A stretch of DNA of 64,000 bases from Dialister sp900541485 (GCA_965119665.1 OZ221974.1:186001-250000); one strand, 5' to 3'. Positions 1 through 9,413 are shown, counted from the stretch's first letter. Made by a program: numbers and translations. The notes: generated by a model from the letters alone, not told the origin.

Positions 1-331
1 GCGCCCAACTTAAACACCCATCACGGATAACTGCCGATATCATTGTGGTTCCCATAGACGAAAGTTCTTGATCCTCAGATTTTCTTTCAAGAATCATCTG
101 ATTGGCATATAAAATAGACTCTTTGAGTATTTCCTCTGAAATATCAGGCAGAGGGATTTCTTTCAAATAATTTTCAGCACTTTCTACTGCCAGATTACTT
201 GCAATCTTTCCCCCTAAGTATCCCCCCATCCCATCTGCCAAAATAAAGAATGGGCCGGTACAGTCGGATATACTGTCTTCATTTATTTTGCGGGCCAGAC
301 CGACACGAGAATCTCCATATGCAATAAACAT
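1..331 (-). CDS. prpC: PP2C-family protein serine/threonine phosphatase, N-terminal part (runs off the window)
   Basis: Only the first 110 residues are inside the window. They carry the metal-site motifs of bacterial PP2C phosphatases: GLARKINEDS (residues 11-20), ADGMGG (32-37) and MGTT (93-96). These enzymes are Mn/Mg-dependent and reverse phosphorylation by Hanks-type kinases such as PrkC. The gene lies 97 bases downstream of rlmN on the same strand, the Bacillus-type order (priA-def-fmt-rsmB-rlmN-prpC), so a kinase gene probably follows beyond base 1. The chosen ATG at 331 is preceded by AAGGAA about 12 bases upstream, slightly far for a Shine-Dalgarno. Family call is firm; the exact symbol rests on context. 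Confidence 0.88.
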   Translation of the reverse strand, partial: MFIAYGDSRVGLARKINEDSISDCTGPFFILADGMGGYLGGKIASNLAVESAENYLKEIPLPDISEEILKESILYANQMILERKSEDQELSSMGTTMISAVIRDGCLSWA

Positions 332-428
332 AGATATATATTCGTTCCTTACGTAAAAATTTGCGATATCTAAGATATTAATTTCATAGTAGCATTTTGA
401 AAAAATACCGTCAATTAATCTGCTTTCG

Positions 429-1466
429 CTATGTATGTGCTGTAAGATATCTTCTTTTTAATTGTCCGCAAGCTGCCTGTATTTCATCTCCCATTTGACG
501 TCTTACGGTAACTTCTTTACCATGCTTAAGTAAAATGTCCTGAAATTTTTTTATTGTTTTTATCTCCGGCGGATACAATTGAATATGCTCCGTACCATTT
601 ACAGGAATCAAATTAAAATGGCAGGGCAATTTTCCGACAAGCCGGCATAGTTCTTCGGCATTTTTCGGCGAAGAATTGATTCCTTTAATAAGAATATATT
701 CAAAAGTAACTCGCCGTTTTGTTTTTTCAAAATAATAGCAGGCCGCTTTAATCAAATCTGTAATTTTATAACCTTTGCTGACCGGTAACAATTGATTGCG
801 GATTTCATCATTAGGTGCATGAAGAGAAATAGCTAAAGTTATCGGAATATTTTCATTTGCCAGTTTATAAATTTGAGGTATGATTCCACAAGTTGATAAT
901 GTTATATTTCGATAACTCATATTTAATAATTCTTTGTTATTGACAAGCTTTAAAAATTTAAGAACTTCTGCATAATTAGTTAAAGGTTCTCCGGCTCCCA
1001 TAAGAACCAACGAATGTACCGGGATATCATAAGTTTCTTTAAAAGCATAAATTTGAGATAAAATTTCTCCGGCAGTTAAATTCCGTTCCAATCCTTTTAG
1101 TCCGGAAGCACAAAATATACAGCCCATTGCACATCCGACCTGAGTTGAAACACAAATAGAATTACCATAGCTATGATGCATACAAACCGTTTCTACCAAT
1201 GAGCCATCTTGCAATTTTAACAAAAGTTTTGTTGTGTTTCCGTCATCAGATTGAATATTTCCAATAATTTCAGGTTTATTAATGTAAGCATTTTCGTTTA
1301 ACCACGTCCGCATATCAAGCGGCAATTGAGTCATGTGATCAAATGAAAATATAAATCTTTTATACAAATAATCACGAAGCTGTTTTGCCCGGTATTTGGG
1401 AAATTTATTTTCCACTACCCATTGTTCTATTTCCTGAAGATCCATTCCCCAGATATTATGTTTCAT
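429..1466 (-). CDS. rlmN: Dual-specificity 23S rRNA/tRNA adenine-C2 methyltransferase RlmN
   Basis: Radical-SAM enzyme that methylates C2 of A2503 in 23S rRNA and A37 in some tRNAs. The 345-residue product has the family's usual length. The CxxxCxxC cluster-binding motif is at C112, C116 and C119 (GCAMGCIFC), the SAM-binding GAGEP is at 157-161, and the methyl-carrying cysteine sits near the C-terminus in QAACGQL. An N-terminal accessory domain precedes the barrel. The start overlaps the end of rsmB by 11 bases, so the two are almost certainly co-transcribed. Nothing is missing from the catalytic set. Confidence 0.96.
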   Translation of the reverse strand: MKHNIWGMDLQEIEQWVVENKFPKYRAKQLRDYLYKRFIFSFDHMTQLPLDMRTWLNENAYINKPEIIGNIQSDDGNTTKLLLKLQDGSLVETVCMHHSYGNSICVSTQVGCAMGCIFCASGLKGLERNLTAGEILSQIYAFKETYDIPVHSLVLMGAGEPLTNYAEVLKFLKLVNNKELLNMSYRNITLSTCGIIPQIYKLANENIPITLAISLHAPNDEIRNQLLPVSKGYKITDLIKAACYYFEKTKRRVTFEYILIKGINSSPKNAEELCRLVGKLPCHFNLIPVNGTEHIQLYPPEIKTIKKFQDILLKHGKEVTVRRQMGDEIQAACGQLKRRYLTAHT

Positions 1467-2820
1467 TGTATACCTTTCTTAATTTAGCCAAGAAAAACCC
1501 ATCACTTCCAAATTGATCCGGCCAAAGAGTCATCATTCCGTTCTTAGATTCACCGGCAACAGGAATAGAGAAATCAACACTGACAAACCCGGGGTGCGAC
1601 GAAAGAAATTCTTCAATTATATTTTCATTTTCTTTTTTATTTAATGTACACGTACTATAGACCAAAATGCCATCTTTTTTTATATAGCGCGAAGCGTTCT
1701 CTAATAATTTCTTTTGTACTTTAGGAAACTCCATTAAATCAGCTTCAGATCGTCTCCACTTAATTTCCGGCTTATGACTTATAACGCCGAGTCCAGAGCA
1801 GGGTGCATCTAAAAGCACCTTATCATAAGTATTATATAAAGCAGGATATGAACGTGTTGAATCTTTCACTTCTGCATGAATAATAGAAATACCCAATCGT
1901 TTGGCATTTTCCCTAATTAAATTAATTTTGTGAGGATATATATCCCATGCATCAATTGTTCCTCGATTTTCCATAAAAGACGCCAGGTATGTAGTTTTAC
2001 TGCCCGGTGCAGCACACATATCTAGTATCTTCTCTTGAGGTCTTGCTTCCAAAATAATAGCCGGCAACATAGAAGAAATACTTTGTATATAAATAAGTCC
2101 GTTTTGTAATAAATCCCCAAAAATTAAATCCGCTCTTTGTTTGATGATGAATGCATCTCTTGTATAAGGAACTGTTTCAAAAGAAATTTTTTCATCAGAC
2201 AGTCTCTTTTTCAAATCTTCTGCAGACATTTTAAGAGTATTGACTCTGATGCACATAAGAGGCTGTTCCTGGAAAGCAGCCAATATTCTTTCCGTTCTTG
2301 GCATTCCCCATGATTCTGCCCAATACTGAACCAACCATTCAGGTACATTATATTTTAAAGAATAGTATGCTATTGGATTTTCATTTTTCATCGGTAAAAC
2401 AATCTGGTTCTTTTTTCTTAAAAAATTACGCAATATGCCGTTTATAAATCTTGAATTACCCGCATGTGTAATTTTTTTTGATATCTTTACTGTTTCATTA
2501 ACCGCTGCAGATTCGGGTATTCTGTCCAAATAAATTAATTGATACAAAGCTATGCAAAGTAAAATTCGTACAGTGGGATGCAACTTTTTAATGGGACGAG
2601 TACTTAATTGCTCTATGACCCAAAGTAAATAATTATATCTGCGGCACACGCCGTAGACCAATTCAGTTAAAAGGTTTTTTTCTTCTCTTATTAAGGGAAA
2701 TTGTCGTAAGATTTCTTGAACTGCTAAATTAGCATATGCCTCTTTTTCAAAAATCTGATATAAAGCATCGAAAGCCAATTGCCGAGCAGATTTTATTTTT
2801 TTAAACGTCAAATCTGTCAT
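1456..2820 (-). CDS. rsmB: 16S rRNA cytosine-C5 methyltransferase RsmB
   Basis: Methylates C967 (E. coli numbering) of 16S rRNA. The 454 residues divide into a NusB-like RNA-binding domain (about 8-140), a linker, and a Rossmann methyltransferase domain. Visible motifs are the SAM loop DMCAAPGSKT (267-276), DAPCSGLG with C341, and STCT with the nucleophile-type C391; both cysteines typical of m5C enzymes are present. It overlaps fmt by 20 bases on one side and rlmN by 11 on the other, inside the priA-def-fmt-rsmB-rlmN-prpC run. Length and motifs are ordinary for the family. Confidence 0.96.
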   Translation of the reverse strand: MTDLTFKKIKSARQLAFDALYQIFEKEAYANLAVQEILRQFPLIREEKNLLTELVYGVCRRYNYLLWVIEQLSTRPIKKLHPTVRILLCIALYQLIYLDRIPESAAVNETVKISKKITHAGNSRFINGILRNFLRKKNQIVLPMKNENPIAYYSLKYNVPEWLVQYWAESWGMPRTERILAAFQEQPLMCIRVNTLKMSAEDLKKRLSDEKISFETVPYTRDAFIIKQRADLIFGDLLQNGLIYIQSISSMLPAIILEARPQEKILDMCAAPGSKTTYLASFMENRGTIDAWDIYPHKINLIRENAKRLGISIIHAEVKDSTRSYPALYNTYDKVLLDAPCSGLGVISHKPEIKWRRSEADLMEFPKVQKKLLENASRYIKKDGILVYSTCTLNKKENENIIEEFLSSHPGFVSVDFSIPVAGESKNGMMTLWPDQFGSDGFFLAKLRKVYNET

Positions 2821-3748
2821 TTCCTTTTACCTGATAACCATTAATAAAATCACCGGCATCCATCGGTTTATGGTTTTCCGGTTGAAGTTTAGTAATATAT
2901 ATGATTCCGTCTGAAGCAGCAATTCCAATATTGCCATTTTTAATATCAACAACTTGGCCGGGTTGATATTGAACGGAATCTATGTTTTTAAAAAAGGCAC
3001 GATGTATTTTGATTCTTTTACCACGGAAAAACGTATATGTCCCGGGATTGGGATACATGCCTCGAATTAAAGAATCTAAGGAATGCGCCGGTTTTGACCA
3101 GTCTATACGCCCCATATCTTTTGTTATTTTTTCTGCATAAGTTGCCTTTTCGTGATTTTGCGGAACTGCATTAGCTATCATGTCGGGTAAATCATTCAAT
3201 ACCCGTATCATTTCCTCTGCCCCAAGAAGAGATAACTTATCAAAAAGTTCTCCTGCTGTGATGTGTTCCTCTATTTTTATTTCTGCCACAGAAATTACAT
3301 CGCCGGTATCCATACCGCTATCTAATTTCATGATAGAAACACCGGTCTTCTCTTTACCGTCAATAATCGCACGTTGTATAGGTGCTGCCCCACGATATTC
3401 CGGAAGAATGGAAGCGTGAATATTGATAGCTCCATATTTCGGGATGTTAAGAACCGATTGAGGTAAAATTTTACCATAAGCAATGACAATAATGAGATCC
3501 GGCTCCAACTCTTTCAATTCCCGAATGGTATGTTCATCAGTAAAATTCAACGGTTGGTAAAGTGGAGTGTTTTTCTTTAATGCCAGCTCCTTAACCGGTG
3601 AAAAAGTAATTGTTTTCCCTCGTCCATTAATTTTATCCGGCTGAGTGTAAACCGCTATTGGATCATATTTATTTTTGTATAAAAGATTTAGTGATTCGGC
3701 TGCAAATGCCGGCGTTCCCATAAAAATAATTCTATACGGATTGCTCAT
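2801..3748 (-). CDS. fmt: Methionyl-tRNA formyltransferase
   Basis: Formylates initiator Met-tRNA using 10-formyl-THF. With the start used here the protein is 315 residues. The catalytic trio is visible: N109 and H111 in INIHASILP, and D147 in MDTGD. The frame is open 18 codons further upstream (to 3802), but the internal ATG at 3748 is preferred: it begins the conserved RIIFMGTPAFA fold and has an AAGGGG about 11 bases before it. It overlaps def by 17 bases and rsmB by 20. The def-fmt pair is functionally linked, since deformylase removes the formyl group this enzyme adds. Confidence 0.95.
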   Translation of the reverse strand: MSNPYRIIFMGTPAFAAESLNLLYKNKYDPIAVYTQPDKINGRGKTITFSPVKELALKKNTPLYQPLNFTDEHTIRELKELEPDLIIVIAYGKILPQSVLNIPKYGAINIHASILPEYRGAAPIQRAIIDGKEKTGVSIMKLDSGMDTGDVISVAEIKIEEHITAGELFDKLSLLGAEEMIRVLNDLPDMIANAVPQNHEKATYAEKITKDMGRIDWSKPAHSLDSLIRGMYPNPGTYTFFRGKRIKIHRAFFKNIDSVQYQPGQVVDIKNGNIGIAASDGIIYITKLQPENHKPMDAGDFINGYQVKGNDRFDV

Positions 3749-4208
3749 TTGATGCCGGCCCCTTATGTAATGATTTCGCTTTTTCAATAAATAAAATCCC
3801 ATTTAAATGATCTGTTTCATGCTGAATACATCTTGCTAATAACCCGGATGCCTTTTTTTGCCTTTTTTTACCATGGATATCAAAATATTTGACATTAACT
3901 TTTGCATAACGTTCTACCTCACCATATAAATCAGGAACAGAAAGACACCCCTCTATATCAGTGACTTTTTCATCTCCATCGGGAGTCCACTCAGGATTGA
4001 TGTAAACTTCAAACCCCGTCTCTCCATCATCAGCGACAAAAATTCTTTTAGATACGGCAATTTGAGGTGCTGCAAGTCCCACCCCATTGGATTCATACAT
4101 TATTTTTTTCATAGAATTAATAAGAAACTTTAATTTTTTATCAAAAATGGTGACGGGTTCCGCCACCATTTTTAAGATGGGATTTCCCGCTTTTATGATT
4201 TCATTCAT
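3732..4208 (-). CDS. def: Peptide deformylase
   Basis: Metal-dependent hydrolase that removes the formyl group from nascent proteins. All three family motifs are present in its 158 residues: GVGLAAPQI (42-50), EGCLSVP with metal ligand C88 (86-92), and QHETDHLNG with H130, E131 and H134 (129-137). It lies 29 bases downstream of priA and overlaps the start of fmt by 17 bases. The C-terminal tail after residue 142 is short and charged. A standard enzyme with no missing residue. Confidence 0.97.
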   Translation of the reverse strand: MNEIIKAGNPILKMVAEPVTIFDKKLKFLINSMKKIMYESNGVGLAAPQIAVSKRIFVADDGETGFEVYINPEWTPDGDEKVTDIEGCLSVPDLYGEVERYAKVNVKYFDIHGKKRQKKASGLLARCIQHETDHLNGILFIEKAKSLHKGPASNEQSV

Positions 4209-4237
4209 TTTGATTATCTCCCTGATTTTATATATTT

Positions 4238-6610
4238 TTATATAGGATCTACATCTATAATTATAGCATTTTCTTTAAAAATAGTACTTCCCCGCATCCA
4301 TGTTTTTAAGTGTAATAAATTATTCCCCTTAATCAATATAGAAACATAGTAAAGGTTTCTCACTTTTTTTATAGGCTCTTCAAAAGGCTGACTTATTTGG
4401 ATTTGGTCTTTATTATCTTTTGTCTGTACTAAAATATTTTTGTAAAGTCTTTCCGCATGTGCTCTTGCCATGATTTCCTCTTTATTAAAACAAGTGATTT
4501 TAAGCATGCGCACAAACGGAGGATAATTCATTAGCTTTCTAAATTCAATTTCATGTCGGTAAAACATTTTGTAATCATGATTTTGCGCGGCTTTAATTAC
4601 ATAATGATCAGGATTAAAGGTTTGTAATATTACTTGTCCCTGTTCTTCACCTCTTCCTGCCCGGCCTGCACATTGTGTAATCAGATTAAAAGTTTGTTCT
4701 GCAGCTAAATATGTCGGCATATTCAAGGTATTATCGGCAGCAAGAATTCCCACGGTTTCAACATTGCTTATGTCATGCCCTTTTGCCACCATTTGTGTGC
4801 CGAATAAAATATCAATTTTCCCGGATTTAAAATCATCCAATATTTTTGAGGCACTGTTTTTCCTGCTTGTGCTGTCCAAATCAAAACGCTGGCATTTAGC
4901 TTCTGGCAACAATGTTTGTAAATCGGACTCTATGCGCTGAGTCCCTCTTCCTAAGAACAAAATTTTCTTATTTTTACATTCAGGACAAATTTCGGGGACA
5001 CGAAAAGAGCTGTCACAATAGTGGCATTTCAGTTGTCTTGAATCTTTATGATATACAAGTGATACATCGCAATGGGGACATTTAAAAATATGACCGCAAT
5101 TTTCACAAATGAGTGTAGTTGCAAAGCCTCGTCGATTCAGCAAAAGAATCGCCTTTTTCTTTTCGTCCATAGTTTTATGCAATAAATTCAGTAACGGACG
5201 CGATAAAATGGCTCTGTTCCCCGCCTGGTACTCTTCGCGCATGTCACACAAATGAATCTTTGGAAGAGGCGTATTATGAATCCGGTGATTCATTTCAATT
5301 AACTTAACCTTCCCTTCCAATGCTGCATAATAAGTTGCTATCGCTGGTGTAGCTGCTCCCAGAACAATCGGGCATTGATAAGTCACTGCCATAAATTTGG
5401 CTACATCACGCCCGTTATATCTCGGACCGTCACTTTGCTTGTATGAACTGTCATATTCTTCATCAATAATAATAAGCTTCAAGTTTTTAAAAGGCATAAA
5501 TAGAGCAGAGCGAGAACCGATAATGATATTACTTTCTCCATTTGCAATACGCTGCCGGTTATTATATCTCTCTCCTTTGCTCAGATTACTATGCATAAAA
5601 ACGACTTTCTCACCAAAACATTTGGCAAAATAAGATACCATTTGCCCGGTAAGTGCAATTTCCGGAACTTCAATTAAAACAGACCCGCCCATTGACAATG
5701 CATGGATTGCGGCACGCAAATATACTTCAGTTTTTCCACTTCCGGTTACTCCATGAAGTAAAAAACTGTCGTAAGAATTTTTATCTATTGCATCACAAAT
5801 AATATGTACAGCCTGTTTCTGTTCATCAGTCAAAGAAATAGGTTTATCAACTAAATTATTTTCTATTAATGAGAAGGTCTTCTTTTTTTTATAAAAAAAA
5901 TGACCGAATCCCCTCTCGCAAAAAGATTTAATTACACCAGAGGAAAATCCTGATTCATTTAACTCTGAAACGGCAGCCTCTTTATGTTTTTCCAGATACA
6001 TTAATAACTGATTTTGCTTAGGGCTCCTGTTTAATTCTGTTTTTAGACCTTCCCGGCTTAAAGCAACCCATTTCGCAAGCGGTTCCTTATGAACAGCTGC
6101 CGGTAATTCCTGTTTTAATAAAAAGCCGGCCTTAACATATGATAAAAATAATTCTTTCCCCCAAAGCATGACCGCATCTTTTTCTGAAACCATATGAATT
6201 GAATTATCAATCACACCGGTTATATTTTCTATATCACCACATATATCCCATAAAATTTTATAAAAAACGGATGTGGTTATTCCTTTTTTATCAAAAAAAA
6301 ATAACCGGAGTGCCTCTATATAAGTACACATGTAGTATTGTGAAATCCAAAGAGCTGTTTTCAGCATTTCTTCACTAAACCAGGGAAATGAATCAACTAA
6401 AGAATGGATCTTTAGAAGCTTATAGGATAACCCTAAAACATTTTCTTGCCTGGAGGATATAATTATTCCCTCTTCCAGTCTTCCCGAAAAAGGAACAACA
6501 CAACGCCATCCGGGACCAATATTTACAAAATCAGGAGGAATTCGATAAGAAAATGTCCTGTTTAAATGTTTGGAGGGACGATTGATTAATACTTCGGCAA
6601 CAGTTTCCAT
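4238..6610 (-). CDS. priA: Primosomal protein N' (replication restart helicase PriA)
   Basis: Superfamily 2 3'-5' helicase that reloads the replicative helicase at stalled forks. The 790 residues show an N-terminal DNA-binding region, Walker A GVTGSGKT (287-294), a Walker B box at 383-386, and eight zinc-binding cysteines in four CxxC pairs (C502/C505, C511/C514, C529/C532, C542/C545) within the helicase core. The Walker B box reads DEEY, where PriA proteins normally have DEEH; the following SSYKQ is intact. It is the first gene of the priA-def-fmt-rsmB-rlmN-prpC unit, with an AAAGGAGGG site 4 bases before the ATG and an extended -10 promoter just upstream. Confidence 0.96.
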   Translation of the reverse strand: METVAEVLINRPSKHLNRTFSYRIPPDFVNIGPGWRCVVPFSGRLEEGIIISSRQENVLGLSYKLLKIHSLVDSFPWFSEEMLKTALWISQYYMCTYIEALRLFFFDKKGITTSVFYKILWDICGDIENITGVIDNSIHMVSEKDAVMLWGKELFLSYVKAGFLLKQELPAAVHKEPLAKWVALSREGLKTELNRSPKQNQLLMYLEKHKEAAVSELNESGFSSGVIKSFCERGFGHFFYKKKKTFSLIENNLVDKPISLTDEQKQAVHIICDAIDKNSYDSFLLHGVTGSGKTEVYLRAAIHALSMGGSVLIEVPEIALTGQMVSYFAKCFGEKVVFMHSNLSKGERYNNRQRIANGESNIIIGSRSALFMPFKNLKLIIIDEEYDSSYKQSDGPRYNGRDVAKFMAVTYQCPIVLGAATPAIATYYAALEGKVKLIEMNHRIHNTPLPKIHLCDMREEYQAGNRAILSRPLLNLLHKTMDEKKKAILLLNRRGFATTLICENCGHIFKCPHCDVSLVYHKDSRQLKCHYCDSSFRVPEICPECKNKKILFLGRGTQRIESDLQTLLPEAKCQRFDLDSTSRKNSASKILDDFKSGKIDILFGTQMVAKGHDISNVETVGILAADNTLNMPTYLAAEQTFNLITQCAGRAGRGEEQGQVILQTFNPDHYVIKAAQNHDYKMFYRHEIEFRKLMNYPPFVRMLKITCFNKEEIMARAHAERLYKNILVQTKDNKDQIQISQPFEEPIKKVRNLYYVSILIKGNNLLHLKTWMRGSTIFKENAIIIDVDPI

Positions 6611-6653
6611 ATACCCTCCTTTAAATAAAGTAATCGAATAAATGTTTTAGTTT

Positions 6654-6662
6654 ATTATATCA
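6654..6662 (-). promoter_or_regulatory. Extended -10 promoter for the priA operon
   Basis: Reading the minus strand, TGATATAAT is a perfect TATAAT (6654-6659) preceded by TGn, the extended -10 form of sigma-70/SigA promoters. No good -35 is present, which an extended -10 can tolerate. It lies about 45 bases before the priA start and just downstream of the metK-side terminator hairpin. Confidence 0.6.
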
Positions 6663-6681
6663 TATCTAAAAAATTAAATAT

Positions 6682-6715
6682 AAAAAATACTGCAGCATTT
6701 TCTGCAGTATTTTTT
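6682..6715 (-). terminator. Rho-independent terminator after metK
   Basis: A perfect 14-base inverted repeat (arms 6682-6695 and 6702-6715) with a 6-base loop. The GC-containing core is TACTGCAG/CTGCAGTA and the arms end in A6/T6, so it would work in either direction. It starts 11 bases past the metK stop and separates metK from the priA operon. Confidence 0.9.
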
Positions 6716-6726
6716 ATAGCCTTCTA

Positions 6727-7911
6727 TTATAAACCGGCTTGTTCTTTTAACGAATCTGCTTTATCTAAACGTTCCCACGGTAAATCAATATCTGTTCTCC
6801 CAAAATGCCCATATGAAGCGGTTTGTTTATAAATAGGTTGCCGCAAATTAAGCATATCGATTATTCCTGCCGGTCGAAGTTCGAAATTCTTTTCAATTAA
6901 AGAAACAATTTTTGCATCATCAATTTTTCCTGTTCCGAAGGTATCAACAAATATCGAAACCGGGCGAGCCACGCCAATTGCATAGGCAAGCTGTATTTCA
7001 CATTTGTCTGCAATTCCTGCTGCAACAATATTTTTAGCCACATACCGGGCCGCATAAGCAGCAGATCGGTCTACCTTTGTCGGATCTTTTCCGGAAAACG
7101 CACCGCCGCCATGCCGTGCCATTCCGCCATAGGTATCAACAATTATTTTTCTTCCCGTTAATCCGGCATCCCCCTGCGGTCCGCCAATGACAAATCTCCC
7201 GGTCGGATTTATAAGATACTTTGTATTTTCGTCAATAAATTTTTCAGGAATCACTGATTGTACAACATGATGAATCATATCTTTATGAATGGTTTCCTGT
7301 TCTATTTCAGGATTATGTTGTGTAGAAATAACAATAGTATCAACTCGCACAGGTTTCCCATCATCATATTCCACAGTTACCTGTGTTTTTCCGTCTGGTC
7401 GCAAATAAGGTAATATACCTGTTTTTCTGACATCTGCCAATCTGCGGGAAAGGCGATGTGCATAAGCTATCGGTAGCGGTAAATATTCCGGCGTTTCATT
7501 GCACGCATATCCGAACATCATTCCTTGATCACCTGCACCGATATCATAATTATCAGCCTGCTTATTTTTAGCTTCAAAGGAATGATCTACACCCATGGCA
7601 ATATCAGGTGATTGTTCATCTAAAGAAATTAAAATGGCACAGGTTTCACTATCAAATCCATAGTGTCCATCAGTATATCCGATATCTTTAATTGTTTGCC
7701 TGATAATTCGTGGAATATCAATCTTAGCTATAGTGGATATTTCACCAAATACATGAACCTGTCCGGTTGTTACAATCGTTTCACAAGCAACGCGTCCGTT
7801 AGGATCTTGATCAAAAATTGCATCTAAAATTGCATCAGAAATTTGATCGGCTATCTTATCAGGATGTCCCTCGGTTACTGATTCTGAAGTAAATAATATT
7901 TTTTTAGGCAT
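6727..7911 (-). CDS. metK: S-adenosylmethionine synthetase
   Basis: Makes SAM from methionine and ATP. The 394-residue protein has the family's standard length. Motifs seen: SVTEGHPDK with the catalytic H16 (11-19), the ATP-binding GAGDQGMMFGYA (125-136), and GGGAFSGKDPTKVDRSAA (268-285). It is a single-gene unit: a SAM-I riboswitch and promoter lie directly upstream and a strong terminator directly downstream. Product feedback through the riboswitch is therefore the expected control. Confidence 0.98.
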   Translation of the reverse strand: MPKKILFTSESVTEGHPDKIADQISDAILDAIFDQDPNGRVACETIVTTGQVHVFGEISTIAKIDIPRIIRQTIKDIGYTDGHYGFDSETCAILISLDEQSPDIAMGVDHSFEAKNKQADNYDIGAGDQGMMFGYACNETPEYLPLPIAYAHRLSRRLADVRKTGILPYLRPDGKTQVTVEYDDGKPVRVDTIVISTQHNPEIEQETIHKDMIHHVVQSVIPEKFIDENTKYLINPTGRFVIGGPQGDAGLTGRKIIVDTYGGMARHGGGAFSGKDPTKVDRSAAYAARYVAKNIVAAGIADKCEIQLAYAIGVARPVSIFVDTFGTGKIDDAKIVSLIEKNFELRPAGIIDMLNLRQPIYKQTASYGHFGRTDIDLPWERLDKADSLKEQAGL

Positions 7912-7932
7912 ATTAACCTCCTATAAATACAG

Positions 7933-8068
7933 CCAAAGAAAAAACCTCCATGCAGGGAGGTTAACCTCTCATCTGCCAGCACTTTGCTGATGGAATTAGC
8001 ACCTTTTCCCTATACGGAATGGTTGCTGCAGCTTCATCGGGCCAAGTCCCTCTGCTGCTCTTGATGAG
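7933..8068 (-). promoter_or_regulatory. SAM-I (S-box) riboswitch with terminator, controlling metK
   Basis: On the minus strand the conserved S-box elements occur in order: P1 5' side CTCATCAAGAG (8068-8058), GGGACTTGGCCCGATGAA (about 8050-8033), GCAGCAACC, GGTGCTAATTCC, then the P1 3' side ATGAG (7972-7968). Directly after this comes the expression platform, a 7-base-pair hairpin AACCTCC/GGAGGTT (7943-7962) followed by TTTTTTCTTT. High SAM should stabilise the aptamer and let the terminator form, shutting off metK. This class is well known upstream of metK in Firmicutes. Confidence 0.95.
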
Positions 8069-8082
8069 TTATTTGTAGTTTT

Positions 8083-8110
8083 ATTATAGCATACTTGCTG
8101 TCGAAGTAAA
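8083..8110 (-). promoter_or_regulatory. metK: Promoter of the metK riboswitch transcript
   Basis: Minus-strand TATAAT (8083-8088) preceded by TGC, an extended -10, with a 4/6 match TTTACT as -35 (8105-8110) at 16-base spacing. It sits 15 bases before the first aptamer base, so transcription would begin just ahead of the SAM-I P1 stem. Confidence 0.65.
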
Positions 8111-8177
8111 ATATTAAATAAAAATTTATAATTGAAATAAATGATAATATGAATTACGACAGAATCAGTCTTATTGC

Positions 8178-9374
8178 TTACAGCCGCTCTGCCACCTTCT
8201 CAATAATAATTTCCCCTAATTCTTCTTTTGTCATTTTAGGATATTGCTGCATTGTTCCATCTTTGTACAAAATGGAAGCAATATTTGTAGTAACGTTAAA
8301 CCCTGCTCCCGGCATGGCTACGTCATTTGCAATCAACATATCCAAATTTTTCTTTTTGATTTTTTCTTGTCCGTGCCGGATTACATCATTTGTTTCTGCT
8401 GCAAAACCAACCAGAAATTGCTCCTTTTTTCTTTCTCCTAACTCCAATAATATATCCGGATTCAATTCCAGTTTAATATCTAAAGAGCTGTTTTCTTCTT
8501 TTTTTATTTTATGGTCAGACTGATTAACCGGACGATAATCAGCAACTGCAGCCGCCATAATAACTACATCACTGGAATCATAATACAAATTCATTGAAGT
8601 ATTCAATTCCCGAGCATTTTCTACATAGACTACATTGATGCCGTCGGGAACAGGTAAAGATTTAGTACAACTGACCAGGGTTACATTTGCATCTTCCATA
8701 GCCGCTGCCTTTGCAATAGCATACCCCATACGTCCGCTTGAACGATTTCCGATATATCTTACCGGATCAATATTCTCTTTCGTTCCACCGGCACTTATAA
8801 CTACATTTTTTCCTTTTAGCAAATGTCTGCCATAAAGAATTCTTTGCATTTGGAATATAATTTTTTCTAATTCCGGAAATCTGCCCTTACCATTTGTATT
8901 ACAAGCCAGATGACCACTTTCCGGTTCAACAAATTCATATCCTAAATCCCGTAATTTTTTGATATTTTGGCAGACAATCGGGTTTTCATACATATTTGTA
9001 TTCATTGATGGTACAAAAAGAACCTTTGCTTTTGTTGCCATAATCGTTGTTGAAAGCATATCATCAGCAATACCGTTAGCTACCTTACCTATAATATCTG
9101 CAGTGGCAGGAGCAATAACAAAAATATCCGCCAGATTTGCCAATGCAATATGCTCAACATCCCATTTATATATATTAGAAAACATGTCTACCGTTACATT
9201 ATTTCCGGAAAGTTCGCCAAAAGTTATGGGGGTAACTAATTTCGTAGCATTCTTTGTCATAATACAATGAACATCTCCGCCTTGTTGTCGAAGCCGGCTT
9301 ACAAGTTCGGCGGCCTTAAAGGCAGCAATTCCTCCACAAACTCCTACTACTATATGCTTATTATTGAACATCAT
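8178..9374 (-). CDS. coaBC: Bifunctional phosphopantothenoylcysteine decarboxylase / phosphopantothenate-cysteine ligase
   Basis: Performs two coenzyme A steps: joining cysteine to 4'-phosphopantothenate (CoaB) and decarboxylating the product (CoaC). Residues 1-180 are the flavin-containing CoaC domain, with catalytic H75 (WDVEHIALAN), PSMNTNM (122-128) and C158 in the substrate lid. Residues from about 186 form the CoaB domain, with AGGTKENIDPVRYIGN and SSGRMG. Length (398) matches full-length bifunctional enzymes. AGGATATT precedes the first of two adjacent ATGs. It is the last gene of dapF-yicC-remA-gmk-rpoZ-coaBC. Confidence 0.96.
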   Translation of the reverse strand: MMFNNKHIVVGVCGGIAAFKAAELVSRLRQQGGDVHCIMTKNATKLVTPITFGELSGNNVTVDMFSNIYKWDVEHIALANLADIFVIAPATADIIGKVANGIADDMLSTTIMATKAKVLFVPSMNTNMYENPIVCQNIKKLRDLGYEFVEPESGHLACNTNGKGRFPELEKIIFQMQRILYGRHLLKGKNVVISAGGTKENIDPVRYIGNRSSGRMGYAIAKAAAMEDANVTLVSCTKSLPVPDGINVVYVENARELNTSMNLYYDSSDVVIMAAAVADYRPVNQSDHKIKKEENSSLDIKLELNPDILLELGERKKEQFLVGFAAETNDVIRHGQEKIKKKNLDMLIANDVAMPGAGFNVTTNIASILYKDGTMQQYPKMTKEELGEIIIEKVAERL

Positions 9375-9413
9375 AATATCCTTTCAATAGCGGATCCTCT
9401 AAAAATACAAAGA

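Noticed and set aside
8149..8523. Plus-strand open frame of 124 codons opposite coaBC
   Set aside because: It lies antisense to the conserved CoaB domain and has no ribosome site.
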